Shown piece by piece: positions 26,243 to 35,102 of a DNA stretch of 64,000 nt. Each line of letters starts with the position of its first letter. Position 1 is the first letter of the stretch. Source of the DNA: Betaproteobacteria bacterium (lineage in GTDB: Bacteria; Pseudomonadota; Gammaproteobacteria; Burkholderiales; Ga0077523); assembly GCA_016713305.1 (NCBI GenBank), contig JADJPK010000009.1:124001-188000 (forward strand), given 5' to 3'. The position numbers and the translations under genes were made by a program. Under the pieces are notes generated by a model. That model worked only from the letters and a program-made list of their open reading frames with translations. It did not search any database and was not told the DNA's origin.

Positions 26243-29068
26243 TCAGCCGCCCAGCTTCAGGGCGGCATCCACCACGGCCTTCTGCCGCTGGTTGTGCAGA
26301 GCCACGAATCCGCCGGCCGGGGATGCGCTCGACGGACGCAATGCGTACTTCAACTTCTGTTCCGGACGCATGTGCCGGACCAGGTAATGCTGAATGCGGT
26401 GCCACGCTCCCTGATTGCCGGGTTCCTCCTGGCACCACACCACTTCCGCCGCGTTCGGATAGCGCGCGATCTCGGCCGCGAAATCCTCGTGCGGGAAGGG
26501 ATACAGCTGTTCGATGCGCACCACGGCGATGTCGCGAATGCCACGCTCGCGGCGAGCGGCCACCACGTCGTAGTAGACCTTGCCGCTGCAGAACACGATC
26601 TGCTTCACGCCAGCGGGATCCAGGGCATCCGTCTCGGGGATCACCGGCTGGAACCGTCCCCTGGACAGCTCCTCGAGCGTGGACACGGACTCCTTGTGCC
26701 GCAGCATGCTCTTGGGGCTCATGATCACCATGGGCTTGCGGTAGGGGCGCAGCATCTGCCGGCAGAGCACGTGATACATCTGGGCGGGCGTCGAGGGGAC
26801 GACCACCTGCATGTTGTAGTCCGCGCACAACTGCAGGAAACGCTCGAGTCGGGCCGAGGAGTGTTCCGGCCCCTGCCCTTCATAGCCGTGCGGCAGCATC
26901 AGCACGAGCCCGCAGAGGCGGCCCCACTTCACCTCGCCCGACGCGATGAACTGGTCGATCACCACCTGCGCGCCGTTGGCGAAATCGCCGAACTGCGCTT
27001 CCCACACCACCAGTTCGCTGGGCGAGGCCGTCGCATAGCCGTACTCGAACCCGAGCACGGCCTCTTCGGACAGCGTGGAATCGATCACGACGAAGTCTGG
27101 CTGGTTCTCGGCGATGTTCTGGAGCGGCACGTACGTGCCGGCATCCCAGCGTTCGCGGTTCTGGTCGTGCAACACGGCATGACGGTGGAAGAACGTGCCG
27201 CGGCCGCTGTCCTGGCCGGACAACCGCACGCCGTAGCCCTGCTTGAGCAGAGAGGCGTAGGCGAGGTTCTCGGCCATGCCCCAGTCGAGCGGAAGCTTGC
27301 CGAGCCCCATCTGGCGCCGGTCGGCGATCACCTTGTCCACCCGCGAATGCAGCTTGAAATGCGCCGGCACGGTGGTCAGACGCTCGCTCAGATGCGTGAG
27401 ATCCTCCAGCGACATGCCGGTCGAGATGCCATCGTTCCACTTCTTGCCGTTGTAGATCGTCCAGTCGACGGCGAACGGCGGCCGGTAGTCGTAGATGATG
27501 CTCTTGTTGGTGTGCTGACCTGCGTCCAGCGCGCTGCGGAATTCCGCGATCATCCTGTCGGCCTCGCCCTCCTTGACGACGCCTTCGGCAAACAGACGGT
27601 CCGCGTACAGCTTCCGGGTGCCCGGATGCTGGCTGATGATCTTGTACATCAGCGGCTGGGTGACCATCGGCTCGTCCTGCTCGTTGTGGCCCAGCTTGCG
27701 GAAGCACACCAGGTCCACGACGATGTCCCGCTGGAACTCCACCCGGAAATCGAGCGCCGCCTCGATCGCCATCATCACGGCTTCAGGATCGTCGCTGTTC
27801 ACATGGATCACGGGCGCTTCCACCATCTTCGCCACGTCCGTGCAGTAGATGGTCGAACGCATGTCGCGCGGGTCCGACGTCGTGAAACCGATCTGGTTGT
27901 TCACGATGATGTGCACGGTGCCGCCGGTGCCGTAGCCCCGGGTCTGCGACAGATTCAGCGTCTCCATGACGACGCCCTGGCCCGCGAAGGCGGCATCGCC
28001 GTGGATGAGCACGGGCAGTACCTGGCGGCCTTCTCGATCGCGACGGCGATGCTGCCGCGCGCGGACGGAACCCTCCACCACGGGGTTCACGATCTCCAGA
28101 TGCGACGGGTTGAACGCGAGCGTCACGTGCATGGGGCCGCCCATCGTCATCACGTCGGACGAGAAGCCCTGGTGATACTTGACGTCGCCGGCCGGCAGCT
28201 CCCCGGCCTTCTTGCCCTCGAACTCCGAGAACAGGTCCTCGGGAATCTTGCCCAGCGTGTTCACCAGCACGTTCAGGCGGCCGCGGTGGGCCATGCCGAT
28301 GACCAGTTCCTGCACGCCGTTCTCGCCCGCGCGCTGCAGCAGGTTGTCCAGCATGGGAATGAGCGTCTCGCCGCCTTCCAGGGAGAACCGCTTCTGCCCG
28401 ACGAAACGGGTGTGAAGATACTTCTCGAGGACCTCCGCGGCGGTCAGCCGCTCCAGCACGTGCCGCTTGGCATCCGGGGAGAGGGAGATGCGGGAACGCA
28501 TGCCCTCGAAGCGCTGCTGGATCCACTTCTTCTGGGCCGTATCGGTGATGTACATGTATTCGAGGCCGATCGAACCGCAGTACGTCTCGCGCAGCGCCTG
28601 GAGGATGTCGCGCAGGGTCGCCTGCTGCGCCCCCACCAGCGTGCCGGTGTCGAAGACGCGGTCGAGGTCGGCTTCGGTCAGCCCGTGATGCGCAGGATCG
28701 AGCTCGGGAACGTTGGGACGTTCGAGGCGCTTGAGCGGATCGAGCGCCGCGTGGCGAACGCCCAGGAAACGGTACGAGCTGATCAGCTGGAACACCGCCG
28801 CCTGCTTGCGGCCCAGCTCGGCCAGTTCGGCGGGCGCAAGATTGGAACGCCCGCCTGAAGTGCGTTCGCGCGCGATGCGGGCGATGAGTTCTCGGACCGG
28901 CTCGTGCGGAACATCGCGCGGTCCGGGCAGGACCTGGATCTGGTCGAAATAGCGCTTCCACTCCGGGGCCAGCGATTCCTGCCCCTGCAGATACGCCTCG
29001 TACAATTCGTCGATGTAGGCAGCGTTGCCGCCCGAAAGATACGAACCCGACATCAGGTCCTTCATCAT
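26243..29068 (-). CDS. odhA: 2-oxoglutarate dehydrogenase E1 component
   Basis: 941-residue thiamine-diphosphate enzyme that decarboxylates 2-oxoglutarate and transfers the succinyl group to OdhB. The N-terminal YIDELYEAYLQ docking segment, IGMAHRGRLNVL, HGDAAFAGQGV, the RKLGHNEQDEP loop, GQDSGRGTFFHRHAV and the C-terminal EEPGNQGAW are all in place, so the frame is intact over its whole length. It starts the odhA-odhB-lpdA-zapE run, with only 50 bp before odhB. Confidence 0.96.
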   Translation of the reverse strand: MMKDLMSGSYLSGGNAAYIDELYEAYLQGQESLAPEWKRYFDQIQVLPGPRDVPHEPVRELIARIARERTSGGRSNLAPAELAELGRKQAAVFQLISSYRFLGVRHAALDPLKRLERPNVPELDPAHHGLTEADLDRVFDTGTLVGAQQATLRDILQALRETYCGSIGLEYMYITDTAQKKWIQQRFEGMRSRISLSPDAKRHVLERLTAAEVLEKYLHTRFVGQKRFSLEGGETLIPMLDNLLQRAGENGVQELVIGMAHRGRLNVLVNTLGKIPEDLFSEFEGKKAGELPAGDVKYHQGFSSDVMTMGGPMHVTLAFNPSHLEIVNPVVEGSVRARQHRRRDREGRQVLPVLIHGDAAFAGQGVVMETLNLSQTRGYGTGGTVHIIVNNQIGFTTSDPRDMRSTIYCTDVAKMVEAPVIHVNSDDPEAVMMAIEAALDFRVEFQRDIVVDLVCFRKLGHNEQDEPMVTQPLMYKIISQHPGTRKLYADRLFAEGVVKEGEADRMIAEFRSALDAGQHTNKSIIYDYRPPFAVDWTIYNGKKWNDGISTGMSLEDLTHLSERLTTVPAHFKLHSRVDKVIADRRQMGLGKLPLDWGMAENLAYASLLKQGYGVRLSGQDSGRGTFFHRHAVLHDQNRERWDAGTYVPLQNIAENQPDFVVIDSTLSEEAVLGFEYGYATASPSELVVWEAQFGDFANGAQVVIDQFIASGEVKWGRLCGLVLMLPHGYEGQGPEHSSARLERFLQLCADYNMQVVVPSTPAQMYHVLCRQMLRPYRKPMVIMSPKSMLRHKESVSTLEELSRGRFQPVIPETDALDPAGVKQIVFCSGKVYYDVVAARRERGIRDIAVVRIEQLYPFPHEDFAAEIARYPNAAEVVWCQEEPGNQGAWHRIQHYLVRHMRPEQKLKYALRPSSASPAGGFVALHNQRQKAVVDAALKLGG

Positions 29069-29190
29069 CGTCCTGCTCCTCCCCTTGCATGAACCGCCAC
29101 GGGTCCGGAGCCGGCGGACTGCCGGCGCGGGCTGGGGGACTCAGTGGCGGTTCCGGATCGAATCAATGTGCGCTCCCGTCCCGGGATGTC

Positions 29191-30501
29191 TCAGCTGCGC
29201 TTGGCGATGGGCACCACCGTCCGCGCCGAGGCGCCGGTGTACATCTGCCGCGGCCGGCCGATCTTGTACTCGGGATCGATGATCATCTCGTTCAGCTGGG
29301 CGATCCAGCCGACCGTGCGCGCAAGCGCGAAGATGGCCGTGAAGAGCTGCACCGGTATTCCGACGGCCTTCTGGACGATGCCCGAATAGAAGTCGACGTT
29401 CGGGTACAGCTTGCGGGCGACGAAGTACTCGTCCTCCAGGGCGATCTTCTCCAGCGCCATGGCCAGCTTGAACATCGGATCGTCGCCGAGACCCAGCTCG
29501 TTGAGGACCTCGTAGCAGGTCTCGCGCATGAGCTTGGCGCGGGGGTCGTAGTTCTTGTAGACACGGTGGCCGAAACCCATCAGCCGAACGCCCGAATCCT
29601 TGTCCTTCACCTTGGCGATGAACTCGCCGATGCGGGCGATGCCGCCGTCGCGCTGGATCTGGTCCAGCATGTTGAGGCAGGCTTCGTTGGCCCCGCCGTG
29701 CGCAGGCCCCCAGAGGCATGCCACCCCTGCCGCGATGGCGGCGAAAGGATTGGTGCCCGAGGAGGCGCACAGCCGCACGGTCGACGTGGACGCGTTCTGC
29801 TCGTGGTCGGCGTGGAGGATGAAGATGCGGTCCAGCGCGCGGACCAGCACGTCGTTGACCTTGTATTCCTCGCAAGGCGTGGCGAACATCATGCGCATGA
29901 AGTTCGCGGTGTAGCCGAGCTTGTTCTGCGGATAGACGAAGGGCTCGCCGATGGAATACTTGTAGGCCATCGCGACCAGGGTGGGCAGCTTCGCGATGAG
30001 CCGGATGGCCGAGATCTCGCGCTGGTGGGCGTCGTTCAGGTTCTGCGAATCGGGATAGAAGGCCGACAGCGCACCGACCAGTCCGGTCAGAACGGCCATC
30101 GGATGCGCGTCGCGGCGGAAGCCGCGCAGGAAGAACTGGAGCTGCTCGTGCACCATCGTGTGACGGGTCACGCGCGAATCGAAGGCTTCCTTCTGAGCCG
30201 GCGTGGGCAGTTCGCCATACAGGATCAGATAGCAGGTCTCGAGGAAGTCGCAGTTGGTCGCGAGCTGCTCGATCGGATAGCCACGGTACAGGAGCTCGCC
30301 CTTGTCGCCGTCGATGAACGTGATGGCGGAGCTGCAGGACGCGGTCGAGAGGAACCCCGGGTCGTAGGTGAATTTTCCGGTGAGACCGTAGAGCTTGCGA
30401 ATGTCGATCACTTCCGGACCTGCCACACCTTTCAGAATGGGCAGTTCGATGGAAGGAGTTCCGTCGGAGAAACTCACGGTCGCTTTGGCTGGGGTGCTCA
30501 T
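29191..30501 (-). CDS. gltA: Citrate synthase
   Basis: 436-residue hexameric-type (type II) citrate synthase condensing oxaloacetate with acetyl-CoA. Active-site segments LHADHEQNAST, WGPAHGGANEA, GFGHRVYKNYDP and PNVDFYSG are present. I chose ATG 30501 (GGAG 7 bases upstream) over ATG 30531. It lies between sdhE and odhA on the same strand. The window also encodes the related PrpC, which lacks the RVYKN form of the loop. Confidence 0.95.
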   Translation of the reverse strand: MSTPAKATVSFSDGTPSIELPILKGVAGPEVIDIRKLYGLTGKFTYDPGFLSTASCSSAITFIDGDKGELLYRGYPIEQLATNCDFLETCYLILYGELPTPAQKEAFDSRVTRHTMVHEQLQFFLRGFRRDAHPMAVLTGLVGALSAFYPDSQNLNDAHQREISAIRLIAKLPTLVAMAYKYSIGEPFVYPQNKLGYTANFMRMMFATPCEEYKVNDVLVRALDRIFILHADHEQNASTSTVRLCASSGTNPFAAIAAGVACLWGPAHGGANEACLNMLDQIQRDGGIARIGEFIAKVKDKDSGVRLMGFGHRVYKNYDPRAKLMRETCYEVLNELGLGDDPMFKLAMALEKIALEDEYFVARKLYPNVDFYSGIVQKAVGIPVQLFTAIFALARTVGWIAQLNEMIIDPEYKIGRPRQMYTGASARTVVPIAKRS

Positions 30502-30529
30502 CACCTGCTCCGTCTGAATAAGAACGCTC

Positions 30530-30535
30530 ATTGTA
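30530..30535 (-). promoter_or_regulatory. Candidate -10 element of gltA
   Basis: TACAAT on the minus strand, 29 bases before the gltA ATG. No good -35 hexamer is visible at 16-18 bases, so this is a weak call. Confidence 0.3.
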
Positions 30536-30588
30536 GTGTCATTTCTGCGGAATTGTTGCTGTGCATCAAATTGGTGAACAGCCTTCCG

Positions 30589-30822
30589 CTAGGCCTGCCG
30601 GAGCTTCTCCAGCAAGGCCTCCTGGCTGGGATCCGGCGCCGTCGAACGCCCGGCGATCATGTCCCAAAGGTCGTTATCGGCAAGTTCCAGCAGCCCTGAA
30701 AAAATATCGCGCTCGCCCGGAGTGAGAGAGGCGTAGGGCCCATCGAGGAAGCGGGCCAGGATGATGTCCAGTTCCAGCAGACCGCGCCGGCAATGCCAGC
30801 GAATCCGGTCGAACTCACCCAT
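30589..30822 (-). CDS. sdhE: Succinate dehydrogenase flavinylation/assembly factor SdhE
   Basis: 77-residue protein assisting covalent FAD attachment to SdhA. The diagnostic RRGLLELD motif sits at residues 12-19. It follows sdhB by 212 bp on the same strand. That gap holds no supportable gene. The partner histidine it would act on is missing from the sdhA sequence in this window. Confidence 0.92.
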   Translation of the reverse strand: MGEFDRIRWHCRRGLLELDIILARFLDGPYASLTPGERDIFSGLLELADNDLWDMIAGRSTAPDPSQEALLEKLRQA

Positions 30823-31034
30823 GCCGTGCCTCCGAAGCCGCAGAAGCGGCCGTCGCCCCGGCCCGGATGACGCCTTCGTATGGCCTGTCTCCGCCGCAGG
30901 GGTTCATTCCGGCAACCCGAGGGCCGGCCATTCACGGGAAGAGCGCCGATTCGTCGCCGGGAACGCCGCGACATCCGTCCGCCGGACCTCCGTCGCGACC
31001 GCGATCATGGATCCGCTCTGCCCCGGAGCGTTGC

Positions 31035-31730
31035 CTATACCATCCTCTTGATCATGATGTCCTTGATGCGCCCGATCGCACGGGTCGGATTCAGACCCTT
31101 GGGGCACACGTCGACGCAGTTCATGATCGAGTGGCAGCGGAACAGACGGTAGGGATCCTCGAGATCGTCGAGGCGGTCGTTGGTCGCCTCGTCTCGCGTG
31201 TCGGCGATGAAGCGGTAGGCAGCCAGCAGGCCGGCGGGCCCCACGAACTTGTCCGGGTTCCACCAGAACGAGGGACAGGACGTGGAACAGCACGCGCAGA
31301 GGATGCACTCGTACAGGCCATCCAGTTCCTCGCGCTCGGCCGGCGTCTGCAGCCTTTCCTTCTCGGGCGCCGGCTGCGTGTTCTGCACGTAAGGCTTGAT
31401 CGAGTGGTATTGCTTGAAGAACTGCGTCATGTCCACGATCAGATCGCGGATCACCGGCAGCCCGGGAAGCGGCCGCAGGACGACCGGCTCCTTGAGGTCG
31501 GCGAGCCTGGTGATGCACGCGAGCCCGTTCTTGCCATTGATGTTCATGGCGTCCGAACCGCAGACCCCCTCGCGGCAGGACCGGCGCAGGGACAGGCTGT
31601 CGTCCATGGACTTGATGCGCACCAGCGCGTCCAGCAGCATGCGGTCGCTGGGCTCGAGCGCAACGTCGTAGTCCTTCATGTAGGGCTGGGCGTCCTTCTC
31701 CGGGTCGTACCGGTAGATACTGAATCGCAT
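31035..31730 (-). CDS. sdhB: Succinate dehydrogenase iron-sulfur subunit
   Basis: 231 residues carrying the electron path from SdhA to quinone. The [2Fe-2S] cysteines lie in CREGVCGSDAMNINGKNG, and the [4Fe-4S]/[3Fe-4S] cysteines in CILCACCSTSCP and CHSIMNCVDVCPKG. It starts at ATG 31730, about 165 bp after the sdhA stop; that spacing is wider than usual and contains no gene. Confidence 0.96.
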   Translation of the reverse strand: MRFSIYRYDPEKDAQPYMKDYDVALEPSDRMLLDALVRIKSMDDSLSLRRSCREGVCGSDAMNINGKNGLACITRLADLKEPVVLRPLPGLPVIRDLIVDMTQFFKQYHSIKPYVQNTQPAPEKERLQTPAEREELDGLYECILCACCSTSCPSFWWNPDKFVGPAGLLAAYRFIADTRDEATNDRLDDLEDPYRLFRCHSIMNCVDVCPKGLNPTRAIGRIKDIMIKRMV

Positions 31731-31894
31731 CTTTTCCTCGTTTCCTGCGTTTGCCTGACAGTCGGTCGGGTCGGTGCCCGTCGTGCAACTCTCCTCGGAC
31801 GGGGCGCCGGGCCGCCCCAAGCCCCGTCCGCTGATCAAGACGGTCGAAGTGCACGTGCGCCACTGCAAGGGGCGCGTACACTTCGACCGATCAA

Positions 31895-33511
31895 TCAATA
31901 ACTCCGCACCTTCGGCTCGAAGGTCTCGGCGGTCAGGGGCTTCAGCTTGACCGGCTTGTACTCGAGCCGGTCGCCGTCGTGGTACCACAGCGAGTGCTTC
32001 AGCCAGTTCACGTCATCGCGCTTGGGGAAGTCGGCGCGGTCGTGCGCACCGCGACTCTCCTGGCGCGCGGCCGCGGAGATCATCGTCGCGCGGGCGACTT
32101 CGATGAGGTTCTCCAGTTCCAGTGCCTCGATCCGGGCCGTGTTGAAGGTCTTGCTCTTGTCCTTGATCTCGGTGCGCTTCACCCGTTCCGTCACCGCCTG
32201 GATCTTTTCCACGCCCTGGGAAAGCATGTCCGGGAACCGGAACACCCCGCAGTGGGCCTGCATGGTCCGGCGCATCTCCGCGCCCACCTCGAACACGCTC
32301 TCTCCGCCCGTCTGGCTGTCCAGGCGGGCGATGCGCGCCCGGGAGTATTCGCCGGCGTCGGCAGGCAGGTCCTTGTGCCCGGGGTTCTCCTTCAGGAACT
32401 GGATCACGCGGTCGCCGCTGGCCTTGCCGAACACCAGCAGGTCGGTGAGCGAGTTGGTGCCGAGGCGGTTGGCCCCATGCACCGAGGCGCAGGCGCACTC
32501 GCCGGCCGCATAGAAACCCGCCACCACGGTATTGGGATCACCGTTGGCCGGCGCGACGACCTCGCCGTGATAGTTGGTCGGGATGCCGCCCATCTGGTAG
32601 TGGCAGGTGGGCACGACGGGAATGGGATCCTTCACCGGATCCACGTTGGCGAACTTCTTGGCGATCTCGCGGATGCCGGGCAGGCGCTTCTCGATGACAT
32701 CCAGCCCCAGATGATCCAGTTTCAGCAGGATGTGATCGGCTTCCTTGCCGCATCCGCGCCCGTCCTTGATCTCCGTCGCCATGGCGCGCGCCACCACGTC
32801 CCGGCTGGCGAGGTCCTTCATGGTCGGCGCGTAGCGTTCCATGAACCGCTCGCCGTCCTTGTTGAGCAGATAGCCACCCTCGCCGCGAACGCCTTCGGTG
32901 ATGAGCACCCCGGCCCCGGCCACCCCGGTCGGGTGGAACTGCCAGAACTCCATGTCTTCCAGCGGGATGCCCGCGCGCGCCGCCATGCCCAGGCCGTCGC
33001 CGGTATTGATGAACGCATTCGTCGAGGCGGAATAGATCCGCCCGGCGCCGCCCGTCGCGAACAGCGTGGCCCGGGCGTGGAAGACCCAGATGTCGCCGCT
33101 TTCCATTTCCATGGCCGTGACGCCCAGCACCTGGCCGGTGGCATCGCGGATGAGATCCAGCGCCATCCACTCCACGAAGAAGAGCGTGTTCGCCCGCACG
33201 TTGCGCTGGTAGAGCGTGTGCAGCATGGCGTGGCCGGTACGGTCGGCCGCGCAGCAGGACCGCTGGACCGGACGCTCGCCGAAATTCTGCGAGTGGCCGC
33301 CGAAGGGCCGCTGGTACACCGTGCCGTTGTCGTTGCGGTCGAACGGCATGCCGAAGTGCTCCAGCTCGTAGACCACCTGGGGCGCCATGCGGCAGAGGAA
33401 TTCGATGGCGTCCTGGTCGCCCAGGTAGTCGGACCCCTTGACCGTGTCGTACATGTGCCAGAGCCAGGAGTCGTCCCCCATGTTGCCCAGGGATGCGCCG
33501 ATGCCGCCCTG
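31895..33511 (-). CDS. sdhA: Succinate dehydrogenase flavoprotein subunit, N-terminus missing, fused in frame to sdhD
   Basis: Codes for SdhA from QGGIGASLGNM to the normal C-terminus (about 538 residues). Present: GDQDAIEFLCR, RTGHAMLHTLYQ, the FATGGAGR segment, HPTGVAGAGVLITEG, catalytic-Arg loop GVRGEGG, VPTCHYQMGG and ANRLGTNSL. Missing: the first ~50 residues, which in the family hold the FAD-binding GxGxxG fold and the histidine that binds FAD covalently (in SHTVAAQGG). The reading frame runs directly into it from sdhD codon 71 with no stop. As written the product could not bind FAD normally. An internal deletion in the assembly is the leading explanation. Confidence 0.85.
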   Translation of the reverse strand, partial: QGGIGASLGNMGDDSWLWHMYDTVKGSDYLGDQDAIEFLCRMAPQVVYELEHFGMPFDRNDNGTVYQRPFGGHSQNFGERPVQRSCCAADRTGHAMLHTLYQRNVRANTLFFVEWMALDLIRDATGQVLGVTAMEMESGDIWVFHARATLFATGGAGRIYSASTNAFINTGDGLGMAARAGIPLEDMEFWQFHPTGVAGAGVLITEGVRGEGGYLLNKDGERFMERYAPTMKDLASRDVVARAMATEIKDGRGCGKEADHILLKLDHLGLDVIEKRLPGIREIAKKFANVDPVKDPIPVVPTCHYQMGGIPTNYHGEVVAPANGDPNTVVAGFYAAGECACASVHGANRLGTNSLTDLLVFGKASGDRVIQFLKENPGHKDLPADAGEYSRARIARLDSQTGGESVFEVGAEMRRTMQAHCGVFRFPDMLSQGVEKIQAVTERVKRTEIKDKSKTFNTARIEALELENLIEVARATMISAAARQESRGAHDRADFPKRDDVNWLKHSLWYHDGDRLEYKPVKLKPLTAETFEPKVRSY

Positions 33512-33724
33512 GTGCCAGAACACCGACAGCAGGAAGAGAAGGCTCGCCAGCCGGAACCACTGCATCGCGAACAGGGACTTCCAGGCGGCGTATTCGGTGG
33601 GTCTGGCCACCAGCACGATCAGGAACATGACCACGGCGTACACGGCCATGACCACGGCCGTGACCCGCTGGACCAGCCAGTCGCGCAGCCCGTAATGGGC
33701 GCCTACGGGAACGCGCTTCACCAT
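33512..33724 (-). CDS. sdhD: Succinate dehydrogenase membrane anchor SdhD, C-terminus missing
   Basis: First 71 residues of SdhD, with GAHYGLRDWLVQRVTA (the quinone-side segment), one transmembrane helix (VVMAVYAVVMFLIVLVA) and the second helix up to LLFLLSVFWH. The final His aligns with the haem b ligand in E. coli SdhD. The rest of helix 2, the Asp after it, and helix 3 are absent because the sequence jumps into sdhA. ATG 33724 overlaps the sdhC stop by 7 bases, normal for this operon. Confidence 0.85.
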
Positions 33725-34104
33725 AGCCAGACTCCCAGGATGACGGTGAGGACGAGACTCACCCCGAACACGGCATAGCTGGTCGCCCGGGCGCACTCCA
33801 GGTCCGTCCCGATATGCACGTCCAGCGCGAGGTAGCGGACGCCTGCGCAGAAGTGATGCAGGAAGGCCCACAGCACGCCCAGCAGAACCAGCTTGGCCAG
33901 CGGATGCGCGAGCACGGCCGCGGCGCTGGCGTGGGTTTCCGGCGACTGCAGGCTCTGCTGCAGCAGGCACAGGAGAAACGGCAGCATGACGAACAGCCCT
34001 GCTCCGCTCACGCGATGCAGGATGGACACCACGCCCGGAAGGGGCAACCGTATCTGGAACAGATTGAGATGCTTGGGGCGGGTTCTGGCTGTCGCGGGTG
34101 TCAT
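33718..34104 (-). CDS. sdhC: Succinate dehydrogenase cytochrome b556 subunit
   Basis: 128 residues and three transmembrane helices. The N-terminal LNLFQIRLPLPGVVSILHRVSGAGLF segment (shown in family as quinone-binding, Ser and Arg present) and the haem-ligand His in LHHFCAGVRYLALD are intact. First gene of the sdh operon; 27 bases separate it from the GntR gene upstream on the same strand. Confidence 0.93.
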   Translation of the reverse strand: MTPATARTRPKHLNLFQIRLPLPGVVSILHRVSGAGLFVMLPFLLCLLQQSLQSPETHASAAAVLAHPLAKLVLLGVLWAFLHHFCAGVRYLALDVHIGTDLECARATSYAVFGVSLVLTVILGVWLW

Positions 34105-34131
34105 GGCGCTATGGGCGTGGGTGGGTTTGGC

Positions 34132-34866
34132 TCAGCTGATGATGTTGGCGTAATGGTGTTCTGCGCAGTTGCAGTAGCTGCGTCTGAGTTCGACGGGGCG
34201 GCGTCCGTAAGTATAGGCGACCCGCTCCGTCGCCAGCAGCGGCGAATCGGCCGGAACGCCCAGCACGGAGGCCATATCGGCGGTGGCGGCCACCGCCTTG
34301 AGGCGTTCTTCCGCTGCCACGATGCGGACATGGAAAACCGACTCGTACATGCTGTAGAGCATGCAGCCGTGCGCCTCCAGAATGGTTGCATCCAATCCCT
34401 TGAACAGCCCGGCCGGAACCCGGGCTTCCTCGTACACGACCCGTTTGTCATTGATGAGCAGCGCCCGCCGGATGCGGACGACCGGCTCGCCGGCGGCGAG
34501 ATCCAGGCTCCGCGCGGTCGCGGCGTCAGCCTTGACACGCCGGCAGTCGACGAGTTCCGCCCTCAGGGATTCCATGGCGCCGTCGTCCGGCGTGATGCGG
34601 AGGAACGCGAGCTGGGCGCGCTCGTGGGCGTGGGAGGCGACGAAGGTGCCCCGCCCCTGCCTGCGGACCAGCACGTTCTCCTGGGCGAGTTCCGCCACGG
34701 CCTTGCGGACCGTGCCCTGACTCACGTTGAAGCGCTTGGCGAGCTCGATCTCGCTGGGGATGCTCTGGCCGGGCTTCCATTGGCCGTTCTCGAGCCCCTC
34801 CGTGATCAGCAGCTTGATCTGCCGGTAGAGAGGCTGAAAGGCGGGAGCGGCGGCTTCGGGCTTCAT
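34132..34866 (-). CDS. GntR-family transcriptional regulator, HutC/UTRA type
   Basis: 244 residues: an N-terminal winged helix-turn-helix (KPGQSIPSEIELAKRF, then VSQGTVRKAVAEL) and a C-terminal UTRA effector-binding domain (GEPVVRIRRALL, VYEEARVPAGLF). It sits between sdhC and, divergently, mdh, so it probably controls one or both; the effector is unknown. The ATG at 34866 has no evident binding site and an in-frame GTG at 34887 is an alternative. Confidence 0.88.
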   Translation of the reverse strand: MKPEAAAPAFQPLYRQIKLLITEGLENGQWKPGQSIPSEIELAKRFNVSQGTVRKAVAELAQENVLVRRQGRGTFVASHAHERAQLAFLRITPDDGAMESLRAELVDCRRVKADAATARSLDLAAGEPVVRIRRALLINDKRVVYEEARVPAGLFKGLDATILEAHGCMLYSMYESVFHVRIVAAEERLKAVAATADMASVLGVPADSPLLATERVAYTYGRRPVELRRSYCNCAEHHYANIIS

Positions 34867-34921
34867 TTGAGGGCGGATTTTTAGCACATCGTCACGGCCG
34901 GGTCCAGGGTAGACGTGTATC

Positions 34922-34940
34922 AGTCGTCATATATAAGACT
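34922..34940. promoter_or_regulatory. Candidate GntR operator in the sdh/mdh divergent region
   Basis: Inverted repeat AGTC...GACT with a nested GTC-ATATATAA-GAC core. An AT-rich centre flanked by GT/AC-type arms is the usual form of HutC-subfamily operators. It ends 4 bases before the -35 hexamer proposed for mdh and lies 55-75 bases upstream of the GntR start. Confidence 0.4.
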
Positions 34941-34944
34941 CTCG

Positions 34945-34974
34945 TTGACACGCCGCAACGCCCGTCCTTATCAT
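34945..34974 (+). promoter_or_regulatory. Sigma-70-type promoter of mdh
   Basis: TTGACA at 34945-34950 (perfect -35) and TATCAT at 34969-34974 (five of six -10 bases) separated by 18 bases. It would give a leader of about 120 bases before the mdh ATG at 35103. Confidence 0.55.
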
Positions 34975-35102
34975 CCTGCCGTTTGACGAGACCGCATCGT
35001 CCATTGCATGACTGTGGCAATGCACCAAACGGCTCTGCCGAGAGCGCCCCGCGCCGGAAGATCCCGGCCGGATTTCCCATCCCTTCGAAGGAGTTTCCGT
35101 CC

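Noticed and set aside
22445..29092. Very long plus-strand frames opposite lpdA, odhB and odhA
   Set aside because: Each lies wholly antisense to a conserved gene, has His/Arg/Val/Gly-biased composition and no domain; typical of GC-rich shadow frames.
30904..31008. A 34-codon minus-strand ORF between sdhB and sdhE
   Set aside because: No convincing ribosome binding site, no recognisable sequence and composition like random GC-rich DNA.
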